NCBI RefSeq assembly: GCF_020283565.1
Contig: NC_060060.1
Span: 48,100,015-48,164,014, forward strand
Length of the DNA stretch: 64,000 bases
Direction of reading: 5' to 3'
From: Trifolium pratense
Taxonomy: Eukaryota > Streptophyta > Magnoliopsida > Fabales > Fabaceae
Shown: one piece after another, positions 12,201 through 24,200 of the stretch
Layout of the letters: each line of letters opens with the position of its first letter
How positions within the stretch are numbered: the first letter of the stretch is position 1
Notes under the pieces: model-generated
Told to the model about the DNA's origin: nothing
Database searches by the model: none
What the model saw: the letters and a program-made list of their open reading frames with translations, nothing else
Translations under genes and position numbers: made by a program

Positions 12201-14749
12201 ATGTGGTCCCGAAAAAAGGTGGTATGACAGTTGTGAGAAATGAAAAAAATGAACTGATACCCACTCGAACCGTCACTGGGTGGCGGATGTGTATAGACTA
12301 CAGGCGGTTGAACTCGGCAACAAGGAAGGACCATTTTCCTCTTCCATTCATGGACCAAATGTTGGAAAGGCTTGCAGGGCAGGCCTATTATTGCTTTTTG
12401 GATGGATATTCTGGGTACAATCAGATTGTGGTAGACCCAGAGGATCAGGAGAAAACAGCTTTTACTTGTCCTTTTGGAGTATTTGCTTACCGGAAGATGC
12501 CTTTCGGGTTGTGCAACGCACCGGCCACATTCCAGCGGTGTATGCTATCTATTTTTGCTGATATGATGGAGGACACAATCGAGGTATTTATGGATGATTT
12601 TTCTGTGTTTGGTAAGTCTTTTGATAAATGTTTAGCCAATTTGAATGCCGTATTGAAGAGATGCATAAGTACCAATTTAGTTTTAAATTGGGAAAAATGT
12701 CATTTTATGGTTAAAGAAGGTATTGTGCTTGGACACAAAATCTCTTCAAAGGGCATTCAAGTTGACCAAGCAAAGATAGAGGTTATTAAGGAATTGCCCC
12801 CTCCCGTTAATGTTAAGGGAGTGAGAAGTTTCTTGGGTCATGCCGGTTTCTATCGGCGTTTCATCAAAGACTTTTCGAAAATAGCTAAGCCCTTAAGTAA
12901 CCTCCTTGTGAAGGAAAATGAATTTAAATTTGATGATGAATGTTTGAATGCTTTTGTTGTGATTAAAGAAAAGTTGGTCACCGCGCCCATAATCGTTGCA
13001 CCTAATTGGGATCTCCCTTTTGAATTAATGTGTGATGCAAGTGATTATGCGGTTGGAGCGGTGCTTGGCCAACGTCATGCGAAATTTTTCCATGCTATAT
13101 ATTATGCAAGCAAGGTTTTGAATGAAAACCAAATCAATTACACAACTACTGAAAAAGAGTTGCTTGCAATAGTGTTTGCTTTGGAAAAATTTCGCTCTTA
13201 TCTAATTGGATCGAAAGTTGTTGTTTTTTCAGATCACTCGGCACTTAAGTACCTCCTCACAAAAGGCGACTCAAAGCCTAGACTCTTGAGGTGGGTACTA
13301 CTTTTGCAGGAATTTGATTTGGAGATAAAAGACAAGAAAGGTGTGGAGAATGTGGTCGCGGACCATTTGTCAAGGTTAGAAAATCCAATGGTGACCACAA
13401 AAGAGAAGTGCATTAACGAAGAGTTCCCGGATGAAAAATTGCTGATGGTTTCTAAAAGGCCTTGGTTTGCTGACATGGCTAATTTCAAAGCAGGAAATGA
13501 AATCCCGGAGGACTATTCCTATCAGCAAAAGAAGAAATTCTTTAGAGATGCTAACTTCTATTTTTGGGATGATCCATACCTATTTAAGGTGGGGCAAGAT
13601 GGTTTGATCCGTAGATGTGTTGATGAAGAAGAGGCGCAAAGTATAATGTGGCACTGCCACAGTTCTCCATATGGTGGTCATCACAGTGGTCCACGAACAG
13701 CAGCAAAGGTGCTTCAAAGTGGTTTCTTTTGGCCGACACTGTTTGCAGATTGTGTAGAATTTGCTAGAAGATGTGATAATTGCCAGAGGACCGGCAATGT
13801 TTCAAAGCGGGATGAGATGCCTCTAAACCAAATGCTCGAAGTAGAACCTTTTGATTGTTGGGGGATTGATTTCATGGGACCTTTTCCATCTTCACGGTCT
13901 AACCTTCATATATTGGTGTGTGTAGATTATGTTACAAAATGGGTGGAAGCTATTCCTTGCCAAGCAAATGACTCTCATACCGTGGTCAAGTTTCTTAAAG
14001 AAAATATTTTTACTCGGTTTGGGGTTCCTAGAATTCTCATTAGTGATGGAGGCAAACATTTTTGTAACAAATACTTGGAGAATGTCTTGGAGAAATATAA
14101 TGTTAAGCACAAGGTGGCCACTCCATACCATCCTCAGACAAGTGGACAAGTTGAAGTATCTAACCGGCAATTGAAACAAATTCTGGAGAAAACGGTTTCT
14201 ACTTCAAGAAAAGACTGGTCAATGAAGCTTAATGATACACTTTGGGCTTATAGAACCGCGTTCAAGACACACTTGGGGTTCTCTCCGTACCAACTAGTTT
14301 ATGGCAAAGCATGTCACCTACCGGTTGAGCTAGAACACAAGGCATATTGGGCTGTGAAATTTTTAAATTTTGATGCAGGTCTTGCGGGTGAGAAAAGATT
14401 GCTTAAGCTGAATGAACTTGAAGAATGGCGGATGCAAGCATATGAAAATGCTGTGATTTTTAAAGCAAGAACAAAGAAGTATCACGATAAAGGGCTGGTA
14501 AGAAAGGAGTTTAAGAAAGGACAGCAAGTCTTGTTGTTCAACTCTCGTTTAAGGTTATTCCCGGGTAAGCTGATGTCTCGGTGGTCTGGTCCGTTTGTCA
14601 TTAAGGAAGTTTTTCCACACGGGGCTGTGGAAATTTTTACACCAGGAGAGGAGGAGAAATCTTTCAAAGTAAATGGACAAAGACTCAAGTTTTATAAGGG
14701 AGGAGATTTTAATCGCCACAAGGTGGCAGTACTTTTCGAAGACCCTTGA
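9221..14749 (+). CDS. Gag-pol polyprotein of the Athila-type retrotransposon
   Basis: One open frame of 1842 residues. Order: Gag capsid domain (about 100-270, with [14 protein letters not shown] near 155), a zinc knuckle-like [13 protein letters not shown] at 339-351, a lysine/glutamate-rich linker, an aspartic protease (DLGAS, Asp at 677), reverse transcriptase (about 960-1160, FMDD at 1123-1126), RNase H (Asp 1272, Glu 1313, Asp 1338), then integrase with an HHCC-type zinc-binding region near 1478-1525. The integrase core has Asp 1550, Asp 1609 and Glu 1645, a DD35E spacing. Every catalytic motif I looked for is present and there is no stop or frameshift. Gag and pol lie in one frame. The start could be Met 1 or Met 3. 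Confidence 0.95.
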   Translation: MFMQGRKVARELVFDPEIEKTAKANRKAVRLAREAARLAGVAQESSEEAVSSPNTTDNEANIMAENPPPPPPVVPERMLGDYGQRNNGELANLGFQPRNHVSFDIKNSVLSALKENQYSGAETQCPNLHLEHFYEACDYTDPPGVSESDKRLRLFKYSLTGRAKDWLDTIPPNTINTWQELEMKFMDRYFPIHKYLERRADITSFEQGDSETLYDAWERFKLSLKKCPKHGLDSHTQMQHFTQGLRAQTRMFLDASAGGSLKNKNQTQARELVESMAQNEYRVENDRGAKKKAGMIELDTQTALLAQSTLMNSQMAAVLKHLTSTPNAQMPVMAANEVKCDFCGQGHANGQCFPEGSEEAKYLANFKRNNPKYDPYSNTYNPGWRDHPNFGWGGNQNSNQSQQQSSSQNSQQRRPSQLEDTLTQFIKVTQGNFEAMKVSQDQMKANQDVANKNHEASIKNLETQVGQLSRQFAATQNNGFEGSTKDNPRNESCKAINLRNRVVPSPEIVTKKKSEPSVEGVKEKNNVEGEVEHENEGEVENEKEKKIEKENDEKLVEKKGKGVEEKESSVHAKLPYPRKKKAKANDHQQFKKFMKMLHDLQINIPFAEVLEQMPVYAKFMKDLLTKKRKPLDDDTVDMTEECSAIIQKKLPQKKKDPGSFTIPCSIGNISVGRALCDLGASINLMPLSMMKKIPGAVAKPTKMQLSLADRSIVHPYGILHDVLVRVAEFVFPADFVILDMEDDADVEPLLLGRPFLATGRALIDVEMGELMLRTHGEQVMFNVFKAMKHHDDEPQCYKVDVIEEVVEDVLVEETPSLPLERVIVNSIDDLEEEWDKEIEICLRQLEACKEEEAQKDFENVYAVEEKVSGKKDLKVTIPELKELPPHLKYVFLGEDASQPAIISNRLSSLEAEKLTRVLRENKEAMGWSISDLKGISPGFCMHKIKMEDEYKPVVQPQRRLNPTMKEVVKKEVLKLLEAGMIYPISDSAWVSPVHVVPKKGGMTVVRNEKNELIPTRTVTGWRMCIDYRRLNSATRKDHFPLPFMDQMLERLAGQAYYCFLDGYSGYNQIVVDPEDQEKTAFTCPFGVFAYRKMPFGLCNAPATFQRCMLSIFADMMEDTIEVFMDDFSVFGKSFDKCLANLNAVLKRCISTNLVLNWEKCHFMVKEGIVLGHKISSKGIQVDQAKIEVIKELPPPVNVKGVRSFLGHAGFYRRFIKDFSKIAKPLSNLLVKENEFKFDDECLNAFVVIKEKLVTAPIIVAPNWDLPFELMCDASDYAVGAVLGQRHAKFFHAIYYASKVLNENQINYTTTEKELLAIVFALEKFRSYLIGSKVVVFSDHSALKYLLTKGDSKPRLLRWVLLLQEFDLEIKDKKGVENVVADHLSRLENPMVTTKEKCINEEFPDEKLLMVSKRPWFADMANFKAGNEIPEDYSYQQKKKFFRDANFYFWDDPYLFKVGQDGLIRRCVDEEEAQSIMWHCHSSPYGGHHSGPRTAAKVLQSGFFWPTLFADCVEFARRCDNCQRTGNVSKRDEMPLNQMLEVEPFDCWGIDFMGPFPSSRSNLHILVCVDYVTKWVEAIPCQANDSHTVVKFLKENIFTRFGVPRILISDGGKHFCNKYLENVLEKYNVKHKVATPYHPQTSGQVEVSNRQLKQILEKTVSTSRKDWSMKLNDTLWAYRTAFKTHLGFSPYQLVYGKACHLPVELEHKAYWAVKFLNFDAGLAGEKRLLKLNELEEWRMQAYENAVIFKARTKKYHDKGLVRKEFKKGQQVLLFNSRLRLFPGKLMSRWSGPFVIKEVFPHGAVEIFTPGEEEKSFKVNGQRLKFYKGGDFNRHKVAVLFEDP

Positions 14750-14904
14750 GATTTCGAGACCGTCAAGCTAATGACGCTAAAAGTAGCGCTGCTTGGGAGG
14801 CAACCCAAGGTTTTATTTAACCGTAATAGTTTTTCTTTTGATTTTTTGTGTTTTGCAGGTCAAATTGAAAAAAAAGAGGAGTGTGAAAAGTGTACAACCA
14901 GGAA

Positions 14905-15230
14905 ATTACGTTTGGGGCGGAAAAAATGGAGCCTGGGGCGTAAAAAAAATTCTGGAAAATGTGGGTTGTTCTCTGTGTGCCGTTTGGGGCGTAAGAAGTG
15001 CCGTTTGGGGCGGAAAAGTTTGAAGAAAAAAACATTGCTCTCTGTTTTGCCGTTTGGGGCGGAAATGTTGGTGTTTGGGGCGTAAAAAAATCCTGAAGAA
15101 AGTGGCTGTCATTTATTTTTCCGTTTGAGGCGGAAGGGTTTCCGCCTGGGGCGTAAAAAAGTCTGAAAAATGTTGGTTGCCCTCTGTTGTGCCGTTTGGG
15201 GCGGAAAAGTCACGTTTTAGGCGGAGAAAC
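14905..15230 (+). repeat. About ten copies of a GGGGCGKAAA motif between pol and ORF2
   Basis: Variants of gtttggggcggaaaa or gcctggggcgtaaaa recur roughly every 15-50 bases, for example near 14911, 14930, 14983, 15003, 15051, 15071, 15122, 15143, 15192 and 15212. The same motif and the phrase ttgctctctgttttgccgtt also occur in the LTR (8000-8150). The tract is non-coding in context. Confidence 0.8.
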
Positions 15231-15492
15231 ACATGAAACCCTCATTCTTTCTCTCAAACTTCATCTTCTTCAACAAACCTTATCCTTTCTCTCAAACTTC
15301 ATCTCCTTCCTCACACAAATTCTCCATTAACCACCATCCAAACCTTCAAACCCAACACAAATCCTTCATTAAAACAACAACCACAACAAATTCACCCATT
15401 ATCTTTCATCAATTTCATCCTAAATTCTCAAACCCCTCTTGAACCTAAACCTCCCAAATCCTTCAAACTCCATTAAAACAACAACCTCTCTC

Positions 15493-15838
15493 ACACCCAT
15501 AACACCAAACCCACGAAATTTCTTCCATCCAACTCTATTCTTCAAAACCCATCATCAACAACAACCAATTCTTCAAATTTTTCCAAAACCCAAAATCAAA
15601 AACCCTTCAAAACCCTACACGAAAATTCATCCAAAACCACCATAAATTTTCATCTTTTCCATCAAACACCCATAACACCAAACCCACGAAATTTCTTCCA
15701 TCCAACTCTATTCTTCAAAACCCATCATCAACAACAACCAATTCTTCAAATTTTTCCAAAACCCAAAATCAAAAACCCTTCAAAACCCTACACGAAAATT
15801 CATCCAAAACCACCATAAATTTTCATCTTTTCCATCAA
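15493..15838 (+). repeat. Tandem duplication, 2 x 173 bp
   Basis: A block starting acacccataacacc occurs at 15493 and again at 15666; the two copies read the same along their length. It lies in the C/A-rich leader before ORF2 and contains no long ORF. Confidence 0.88.
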
Positions 15839-15882
15839 TCACCCATAAACCATTACCCTTCTCAATCTTTACCTTTCTCACC

Positions 15883-17355
15883 ATGAAGAACATATTCAAA
15901 AAATCCTCAAAAGACAAGGAAGTTGAAGTTGGGTCTTCAAAATCAAGGTCAAAAGTGGTGAAGAAAAGGAGAGTAGTCCGAACTCCTACACCGTCACCTT
16001 CGCCTTCTCCTCCACCATCACCGCCTAGAGAGCAATCACCACCTCCTCCAACGCCGGTTGTGACTGAAATTCCTCGGTCACGTTTTGTTCGTCCAACGGC
16101 CTACAATCGGTACCAGACTCTCAAAAGTAAGGACTTCAAACCTGAAAGGCGTCTCACGGATGAAGTGCTAGCATTTCCCTTAATTGAAGCAGAATTCCGC
16201 AACAGGCATTGGTATGAGTTTAATTTCTGTCTTCGGTCTGGAAATCGTACTTTAGCATTAGAATTTTTGAGTAATGCATGGCGAGTGAAAAATTCGTCAC
16301 CACGGATTGCTAAAGTACGCGGGGTAGATGTAGACTACTCCCCGGAAACTATAAATAGGATATTTCATTTCAATGTTCCTGAATTCTGTGTTCTGAATCA
16401 TCGACGTGAGAATAGGGCAACCATGGCATCAGATAAGCGTGAGGCTTTAAAATCTCAGCTGACTGCACCCGGAAGTGTGTGGGTGAGACCATCTAGGCAG
16501 CTCCCACCCCAGCGGTTTAAAACCGCTCATTTGTTGGATATTCCACGGATTTGGGCTGAATTTTGGATAAATAACGTGGAGCCAAGTGGGAACAATTCTG
16601 AGATTCCTATGGATGTAGGGCTAGCACTTCAAGCTATTTTGTTAGGTGAAGACATAGACTTGGGCACAATTCTGAGTGATGATTTGTCTGCAATTATCCA
16701 GAAAGATCCCGGGTCATATAGTCTAACACATCTCTGTTTGATCACTAAACTGTGTCTGGATCAAAATGTTGCTACTTTTGATGATGATCAAATGGAAGAG
16801 CCTAGAAAAGTCACTACGGCTTTTATGAGAGATGTGAGAAGAAAAACTTTCGGGAAGACATTCATTCCATTTGCTGATGTGGATGATGTAATGGATTACA
16901 CGGTGGAGGGAGGAGGTGAAGAAAGGGAGGAGAATGTTGAAAACGTGATGCACCATGAAGTGCCACAGGCTCCGGAGATGGAGGGTTTTCCAGCTCCGCA
17001 ATTTGATGTGAATGTTCTTGCTGACATGGTGTGGAAAATGGACATGAGCACCCAACAGGGCATTGATATGGCGGACCACTATGACACTTCATCCGCTTTA
17101 TGGCAAGCATCCATGCGTTACCGGGAGCAAGTCCCGGCATATTTCTATCCGAGATATCCAACAATGCATGAATTTGATGAAGCTCACAATCAAAGAGTTA
17201 GGAGCATGGCGGCTACACATGAAAGGAACCGTGCTACCTACATTCGCCAAAGGAGGGCAGCTGGCCTTCCAGATGAAGGAGGGTCCTCATCAATGCAATT
17301 TCCTGGAAATCTGCCTCGTTTTGATCATGATCACAACATGCCCGAGCAGGATTGA
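15883..17355 (+). CDS. Second ORF of the Athila-type element (envelope-position protein)
   Basis: A 490-residue open frame about 1.1 kb downstream of pol, where Athila/Calypso elements carry their so-called env-like gene. The N-terminus is basic and then proline/serine-rich (PSPSPSPPPSPP near 36-48), followed by a globular region with RFVRPTAYNRY, WYEFNFCLRSGNR and DYSPETINRIFHF. It resembles the widespread plant retroelement protein family often labelled putative plant transposon protein. I see no signal peptide and no strong membrane-spanning segment, so an envelope function is not supported here. It has no internal stop. The first ATG after the C-rich leader is taken as the start. Confidence 0.85.
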   Translation: MKNIFKKSSKDKEVEVGSSKSRSKVVKKRRVVRTPTPSPSPSPPPSPPREQSPPPPTPVVTEIPRSRFVRPTAYNRYQTLKSKDFKPERRLTDEVLAFPLIEAEFRNRHWYEFNFCLRSGNRTLALEFLSNAWRVKNSSPRIAKVRGVDVDYSPETINRIFHFNVPEFCVLNHRRENRATMASDKREALKSQLTAPGSVWVRPSRQLPPQRFKTAHLLDIPRIWAEFWINNVEPSGNNSEIPMDVGLALQAILLGEDIDLGTILSDDLSAIIQKDPGSYSLTHLCLITKLCLDQNVATFDDDQMEEPRKVTTAFMRDVRRKTFGKTFIPFADVDDVMDYTVEGGGEEREENVENVMHHEVPQAPEMEGFPAPQFDVNVLADMVWKMDMSTQQGIDMADHYDTSSALWQASMRYREQVPAYFYPRYPTMHEFDEAHNQRVRSMAATHERNRATYIRQRRAAGLPDEGGSSSMQFPGNLPRFDHDHNMPEQD

Positions 17356-18713
17356 GGTTTTGTGCCATTCACCTTTACTGTTCTTCTCCGCTATAGATTC
17401 TTTTTGGCCTGTGTATTATGATTCCTTTGTTTAATTTGTTGCATGCTTGATGTTGGTCTATAATAAGTACTTGAGCTAGTCGGTTTGTTTTCTTTGAATG
17501 TTTTAGTCTTTTTGAAAACTTCACACTATTGAAATTTGTTTGGCTATCATCTTAGATTCAAAATTGTTGACCAAATGTGTGATATGAATTTGTGATGTTT
17601 TTGATTGTTTCGGATGCATCATAGTGATGATTTAGGCAAGGCTTAGGGACTCTCACAAATATTGACCATAGTTTAATTCAGCAAAAACTGTGAGATTTTG
17701 AGCCTAAACACTGATTTCTTTTGATGATTATGAGAATTCCACACTTAGCTATGTCTCTAGAATTTGCGCATGTTCTCTTTAATTGATTTATTGTTGTGAT
17801 GTACACACGAGGCAAGTTGTTTGGTACCTTGAGCCTGTTCTAGCCACCCTTATCATTGCTTATCCGTTGTTTAACCCCTTTTGAGCTTAAAGAAAAATGT
17901 TTTGTTTGTATCTGACCCAAGTTATCAAAATAATATAAAAAAAAAAAAAAAAAAAATGATTTTCTTGGAAAATTAGATACCTTTAGTGGTTTTTGCACAA
18001 TGCATTTCACTAAGTTTGGGGTTGCTTTTGGAACTAGCAACAACTTAAGTTTGGGGTGGATATACTATACTAGAGAACTAAAAAAATTATGAAAGAAAAA
18101 TTCAAAAGTTCACCAAGAAAAGAAGTATCGAAAAAAAAAAAAAAAGAAGAAAAAAAAAAAAAAATAATAATCATGGTGATCTTTTTGAAAACAAAAAGGA
18201 ATTTTGTGAATTGTTCTCTAAGTATAAATTCTTACAAAGTAGGGTGGGGTGTTGTATCTATTTGACTCAGTGGTATCTAATTTCAAGTTTTTTTTTACTC
18301 ACTTACCAGAAAAGCCACCATCCACCTTTTAACCAGGCCACGTTATAACCTTTAAAAGTCCTCTAATGTGTGTGCTCATGACATGGTGATTGATTTTTGA
18401 GAATGTCTGCAAATTTATAGTAGTCTAGTTATGATGTGTTGATTGAGTGATTATATTACCCTTAAACAGGAGAGTCGGTGAGGGTGTGAAGAAATTAAGT
18501 ATGGTCAATCTTTGTTTGATGCTCTTTGTTTTGCCTAAATTTGAAACTGTGTGTACTTGAATCATGACGAAATTGATCATTGAAATATCATGCAAATTAC
18601 GTCTAACTTGATTGGGTTTGAGTTTGTTTAGCCAGATGAATCGAGGTAGTGTTTTGTTTTCCTGGAGATTGAGATATTCCTTGAGGACAAGGAAAAGTTC
18701 AAGTTTGGGGTTG
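17356..18713 (+). other. Non-coding 3' internal region with polypurine tract
   Basis: No long ORF. It contains two A-runs (about 17938-17956 and 18130-18163) and three AAGTTTGGGG motifs at about 18014, 18043 and 18701. The last ends at the 3' LTR boundary and is the likely plus-strand primer (polypurine tract); the other two are candidate extra tracts. Confidence 0.75.
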
Positions 18714-19413
18714 TGATGACATTAGTCATTACATGGAAATAAAGACCATTTTCAAGTATTTTTAGAGGTTTTTGACCTAAATCATGAAGAATGAAACATT
18801 GATTTGAAGCTACATGCGAAGAAAGATAGCAAATGAAAATTGGTGGATTGTATAGTATTTTTACGCCTAAAACGGAAGTTTTTCCGCCTGGGGCGGAAAT
18901 TTCACTGAAGAACCAAGATTGCTCTCTGTTTTGCCGTTTCAGGCGGAAAAAGCTGTGCCTGAAACGTAATTCTTTACGCCTGAGGCGGAAATTCTGTGCC
19001 TCAGGCGGAAAACGTTACTTTTGATCATTTTTATAAAAAGGAAACATCAGATCTGGATCATTATCGAATTTTGACGCAAAAGAACAGCTATTGGAGCGAT
19101 TTTGGAGGATCAAGAGCGACCAAGCAAGGATTCCAGTGTGGAAACACATCAAGATTCTTCTTGTAATCATGCTTTCTTTCATTTTATTTGATGTAATTTC
19201 TGAATTTGCAATGTCTAGCTAAATTCTCATGATTGGTCCTTAGGTGATTCTAATTACTTTTGATCTTGAATTATGTGATTGTCATATGATATGATTAATG
19301 AATTACGAAGTTAGTTTCTTCAAATTACAATTGATTTACAACAATCCCTGCGGAAAGAACGATTTTATTATACTACTTGACGGCTATTTAGTACACTTGC
19401 TAAATTTCTATCA
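18714..19413 (+). repeat. 3' LTR of the Athila-type element, internally deleted (700 bp)
   Basis: Matches the 5' LTR except that bases corresponding to 8452-8929 are missing (478 bp). The junction reads gttTCTtcaa, while the two breakpoints in the 5' LTR read gttTCTattg and atgTCTtcaa, so a 3-bp TCT microhomology marks the deletion. It ends ctatca followed by GTACT. Confidence 0.92.
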
Positions 19414-20047
19414 GTACTTCAACACGAGTTGTTGTTACCATAGAATGAACACACATAACATGAAAATAGTTGTTGATAACATGAAAATCGAAATGAACAC
19501 ACAGAGTTGTTGTTACCATAAATCGAAATGAACACACATAACATGAAAAGAAAGCAAAAAACGTTGCCAATAATACAACTTTCAATGACGACGACGACAA
19601 CAACAACAACAACAACAAAAACAACATGAAACTCGTTCTAATATCTTATTCGCAACAACAATCACAAATTGGAGTTGGAAATATGAAGATGTAAACTGAA
19701 AATGTAAAAAGAAGATATGCATTTGGTGAACTTACCTCAAGAATTTGCTAGCTGTTCTTTCTGTAATGTGAAAAAGGTGATATGATGTTTATATTGAAAG
19801 AAGTAATAATAGACGACCTTAGGAAAAAAGAGGGAAAGAAGGTAGTATTTAATGTAAGTGCCGCATGTATTTTTTTTGAACTTGTGAAAGGTAAGGGGTA
19901 TGTCGGTCATTTAATAGAATATTTCTTTGTTGGATAGAATTAGACTAGAGATAAGCTATTATTAGAATTAAGACTCATGGGTAGTTAGGGAAAATCTTAG
20001 TATAACCACATATATACCCTTCATTCGTAAGTCTAATATGAATTAAG
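19414..20047. other. Right flank of the nested insertion, no supported gene
   Basis: Begins with the second GTACT and should continue the host LTR interrupted at 7845. It then contains repeated phrases gaacacacataacatgaaaa and gagttgttgttaccata, and a GAC/AAC microsatellite at about 19583-19625. Confidence 0.5.
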
Positions 20048-20265
20048 GGTCCGTTTGACCCTACTTATTTTCTACTTTTTTTCTTCTCCTTAAAAGTAGT
20101 AAAGAAGTAAAAAATTGTGTTTGACTCAACTTCTCCTTATTTTCTACTTCTTTACTTTATTTATCTAATTCTTTTAAAGAGAAATAGCGCCAAATACAAT
20201 TTTCCACTTCTCTATTTCTTTTAAGGAGAAGTAGAAAAATAGAAAATAACTAGGTCAAACAGTAT
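20048..20265. mobile_element. MITE with GTTTGACC inverted ends
   Basis: The left end reads ggtccgtttgacc, then ttattttctac; the right end is the inverse (gaaaataactaggtcaaacagtat). AATTAAG is repeated on both sides. Superfamily is probably hAT-like, but the duplication length is not certain. Confidence 0.6.
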
Positions 20266-21260
20266 AATTAAGTTGAGTATCAGTTCATCATTAGATTTAT
20301 TGATGGATGAAATATGCCACATTCAATTTAATATCAATTTTAGCTTCTGGGCAAATATCAGGGTTAACCTTTGGGTTAGTGTGGATTCCTGTATATTATT
20401 AAGAATCTCATTAGGTTATAATCGTGAGCTTCAACCGTGTTGATGTTTTATATATGACAGATAGACTAGTCAGACCTCTGAGATTGGCTTAACTCGGAGT
20501 GTCCTTCAAAAGTTAAAATGAACGAGATAATTAAATTGTGTGATACACTTTATTCATGTGCTAAATAACCATGTTATGTAAGTTTATATTATTTTGGAAA
20601 GAGATTAAAATACATAAACAGACAAAGTAAAAGAATGTTACACAAACAACCAATAATGTTTTGTGTTTCTGCAATATCACCCCACTCATGTATAAATATT
20701 TTAAAACTACTTATATGGCATGAAAGAGTGATGGTTTCTCATTGAATGTCTGTGTAAACTTTCATTACACTGACTGCTTACCATCTTTAAACTCTTTTGA
20801 AAATGGATTGGATTCAATTGTTTTTTTTTGTGCAGTCATGCAGTTATCACATTTTTTATGGCCGTCTGATCAGATCAAACAGTCTATAAAAAATGATCTT
20901 ATTTTTATTTTAAAATTCTTAAAATTCTGTAGTTAAACCAGGACCGTCCGATTGGGACGACCAATAATATCCAACTGTAGTGACTTTTTAACCGTACAGA
21001 ATCCAGATCCACTCAAAATTAATCATTGTCACCCGAGAAACAAAGATGAACTCAACTGAATCTTAAATACACGTGCAATTTAGGTAAGATAAGATGAATG
21101 GAAGAGACCCGTGTGTGACGTGTCCCAGCGTACTTCAAACAGCAAATTCCCCACATTACCCTTTTCCTCTAACAATAAACAAAACAAAATCAGAGCAAAA
21201 TCTTCTCACTTCCAAAATCATCACCACCAAAATCCAAACTACTGGATTCTTCACAAGGCA

Positions 21261-24200
21261 ATGCCTTGCTCTTCCATCACTTCTACTACAACCGGCACCG
21301 ATAACACCACCGCCAAAAACAACAACAACGAGAAGAAAAACAACGATGCTTCTTCTCTTCTCGATTTCAAACTGAACGAATCTACCTTCTTAGCTTCACT
21401 CATGCCGAAGAAAGAAATCGGAGTTAATCGATTCCTTGATTCTAACCCTAATTACGATGGTCGTGGTGCTCTAATCGCTATTTTCGGTACTGTTTTTACT
21501 ACTCAGTTGACTTTCACTCTTTCATTTATCGCTTGTGAAAATTATTAATCTCAATTAACCAAACATTACTGTGTGTATTTGGATTGATTAATTAATTAAT
21601 TTATTGCATGTTTAACATTTTTTTGATGGTTATTGCATGTTTAACATGATCACACTATGAGGCACCGACAGTGATATAGTTCATAAGTGTCCGTGTCTGG
21701 ACATGACACAGACACCGACAAGGACATTGACACATCAACACTCTTAATAATTTGAGAAAATGACGCAGTTCAATGTTTCATAAGTGTCAGTGTCGTGTTG
21801 TATAGTGTTGTATACACACCTCTAATCTGAGGAGTGTCCGTGCTTAGTAGTTTTTTTTTGTTAGGTAGCTTAGTGACTAGACATTCCACCTTTTAAGATG
21901 GATAAGTGGAGTGTCCGGGGTTCGAACCTTGACTCTGCATTTAAAATGCCGATGTCCAATCTGAGCTAAACTCACGGGACTATGTGCTTCTTAGTTATCA
22001 CATGTTATGATGTTATGTGAGTAAATACATAATTTGGTCTATGAAATTGAAGAATGTATCAATCTAAGTGCTTTACATTAACAATATTAAAAGCGGTACA
22101 CAATTGCCTCTTAAACTCGTGGTTTAAGATATTAGGTCCACCGAAAAGGGTACAGAAATACTGAATACTCTCAACTAATTAAAACGATTAAAAGAACTAG
22201 GCTTTTTTGTGAATCTTCCCCCAAAATGACAATATAGCGGGCGTGGAACCGCTCTGACTCCGGGATTGTGCTGCAATGGCGCTGTTACTCAGCCGCTATT
22301 CCCGGTCGCTATGACTGCTTCTCTCACTAGCGCTTCACGGCTCTCTGGTGTGGAAGTGGAGGGCATCGCGACGATGCTCTTGCGCAAAATCGACAATATA
22401 GGTTTTAGATTCTCTAAAAAATATTTTTTATATAAATAATTTGGAGATTATTCTTCAGAGACTTTTAAAAAGGTATAAACATTGGATGGAAAAGTATTCA
22501 AGTTGAAAACAGTGATGCATGCTAAATAATTTTTCATTAATATGGTTAAAAAGCATAGACATTATTAGAATTGGGAGTTGGACCTAACTCAACCCTACAA
22601 AACCAACTTGTAAGGCGAGGATTGCCTCTACTTTATAAACCCATACACAGGCCATTTCACATCCTAATGTGGAACTTCTTAACCAACACCATAAATTATG
22701 ATTTTCTCTCCATTCTATTAAAAATGGTTTTCGTCAAAAGCTAATCAATAGCTATTTCATTTTCAACATCAAATGCATTATTCATAAATATGATTTTTGA
22801 GAATAGTCTACACATAAACATACTTAGAACATAAAAAATGATTATAAAAAATCTAAAACAAATGGCCCTTAGTATGTTTCAATTATTGAATTGGAAATTT
22901 ATGGATATGCATAATTGTGTAAAATTATTTTACTTGCAGTCTTGATATGCTGCTTGTATTCTAATGTGTTATGCTGTAATTGTTTTTGTTTAGTGGTTCA
23001 TATTACATATTTGTTCAATCATTGTATCTGGTATTTGCATGTGTACAGATTCTGGTGTAGACCCGGCTGTTGATGGATTGCAGGTTACCTCAGATGGGAA
23101 ACCGAAAATTCTTGATGTCATTGATTGGTAAACAGAAAGCTACTTCATGTTGAATTTTTATCTGATAATCCTTGTTAGTTGTACTTGATTTTCTGAGAAT
23201 GATACTATGCCTTTTCTTTCTTCAGTACTGGGAGTGGTGATATTGATACCTCAAAGGTCGTGAAGGCTGATGCAGATGGTTGTATATCTGGGGCATCAGG
23301 TTAGTTCTAGAAAATTTCAAGTAGGATGTAAATGCAAATCATCGTAGTAAGACATTCTTCAATACTCGTTAAATTATGGTTGAGCCTAATTCTATTCCCC
23401 AAAGCCGGTTTGTAAGGTGTGAAATACCTCCCACTTATAAATACTTTTTCAGGCCTATCAGTATGTCACGTGATACATTTTGGGACTCTTAACAAATAAT
23501 ATATTGTAGTTTAGAAAGAAATAGAGGAATGCTACTATGTTTATTCCTCAGCCTTTGGCCGGTTTAAGTAAAGAAAATACAGTTAATAATATTAATCCTT
23601 GAATCAAGGAGAAGTTTTAGGAACATAGAAACAATAATTTAAAAAGAGAAAGACTTACACGGATTCTCCAACACCCCCCTCAAGTTGGTGCATAGATATC
23701 TATCATACCCAACTTGCTTATCAAACGCTCAAAGATGGGTCTGGCCAAGCTTTTGGTTAAGATATCCGCCGTTTGTTGACTAGAAGTCACAAATGGTAGA
23801 CACATGATTCCAACATCTAATTTTACCTCTATGAAATGGCAGTCAATCTCAATATGCTTGGTTCTGTCGTACTGAACTGGTTTCTGAGCAGTGCTAATGG
23901 CTGCTGTACTATCAGAATATAATTTCAAGGGAAGCTCAATTTTTTATTTTACTTTACAAAATAAAAAAATAAAAAATATTTTGAAACTGTTATTATTTTT
24001 ATTATATTTTGGAGGAAAATAATATCAGAAAACACTCTTCCAGACAGTTTACTTATTTTTTAAAACAAAAATTATTTTCGGAACAACAACCAAATAGACA
24101 AGCTCTAGAGTTTTCTTCTTTCAACTAGTACTAGCATGAAGTATTCATTTATTTATTAATTTTCTTTCTATTTTCCCTTTGAGTATATTTTTGTATCTTA

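Larger units (their letters stand above)
7846..19413 (+). mobile_element. Complete Athila-type Gypsy LTR retrotransposon (11,568 bp)
   Basis: Both ends are exact: LTRs begin tgatgacatt and end aaatttctatca, with a 5-bp duplication GTACT at 7841-7845 and 19414-19418. Inside are a tRNA-Asp primer site, one uninterrupted gag-pol ORF, a long spacer, a second ORF and a polypurine tract. Gag-pol followed by a separate large ORF, a tRNA-Asp primer site and FMDD in the reverse transcriptase fit the Athila/Calypso lineage. Where the LTRs align I see no differences, which points to a recent insertion. Confidence 0.93.
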
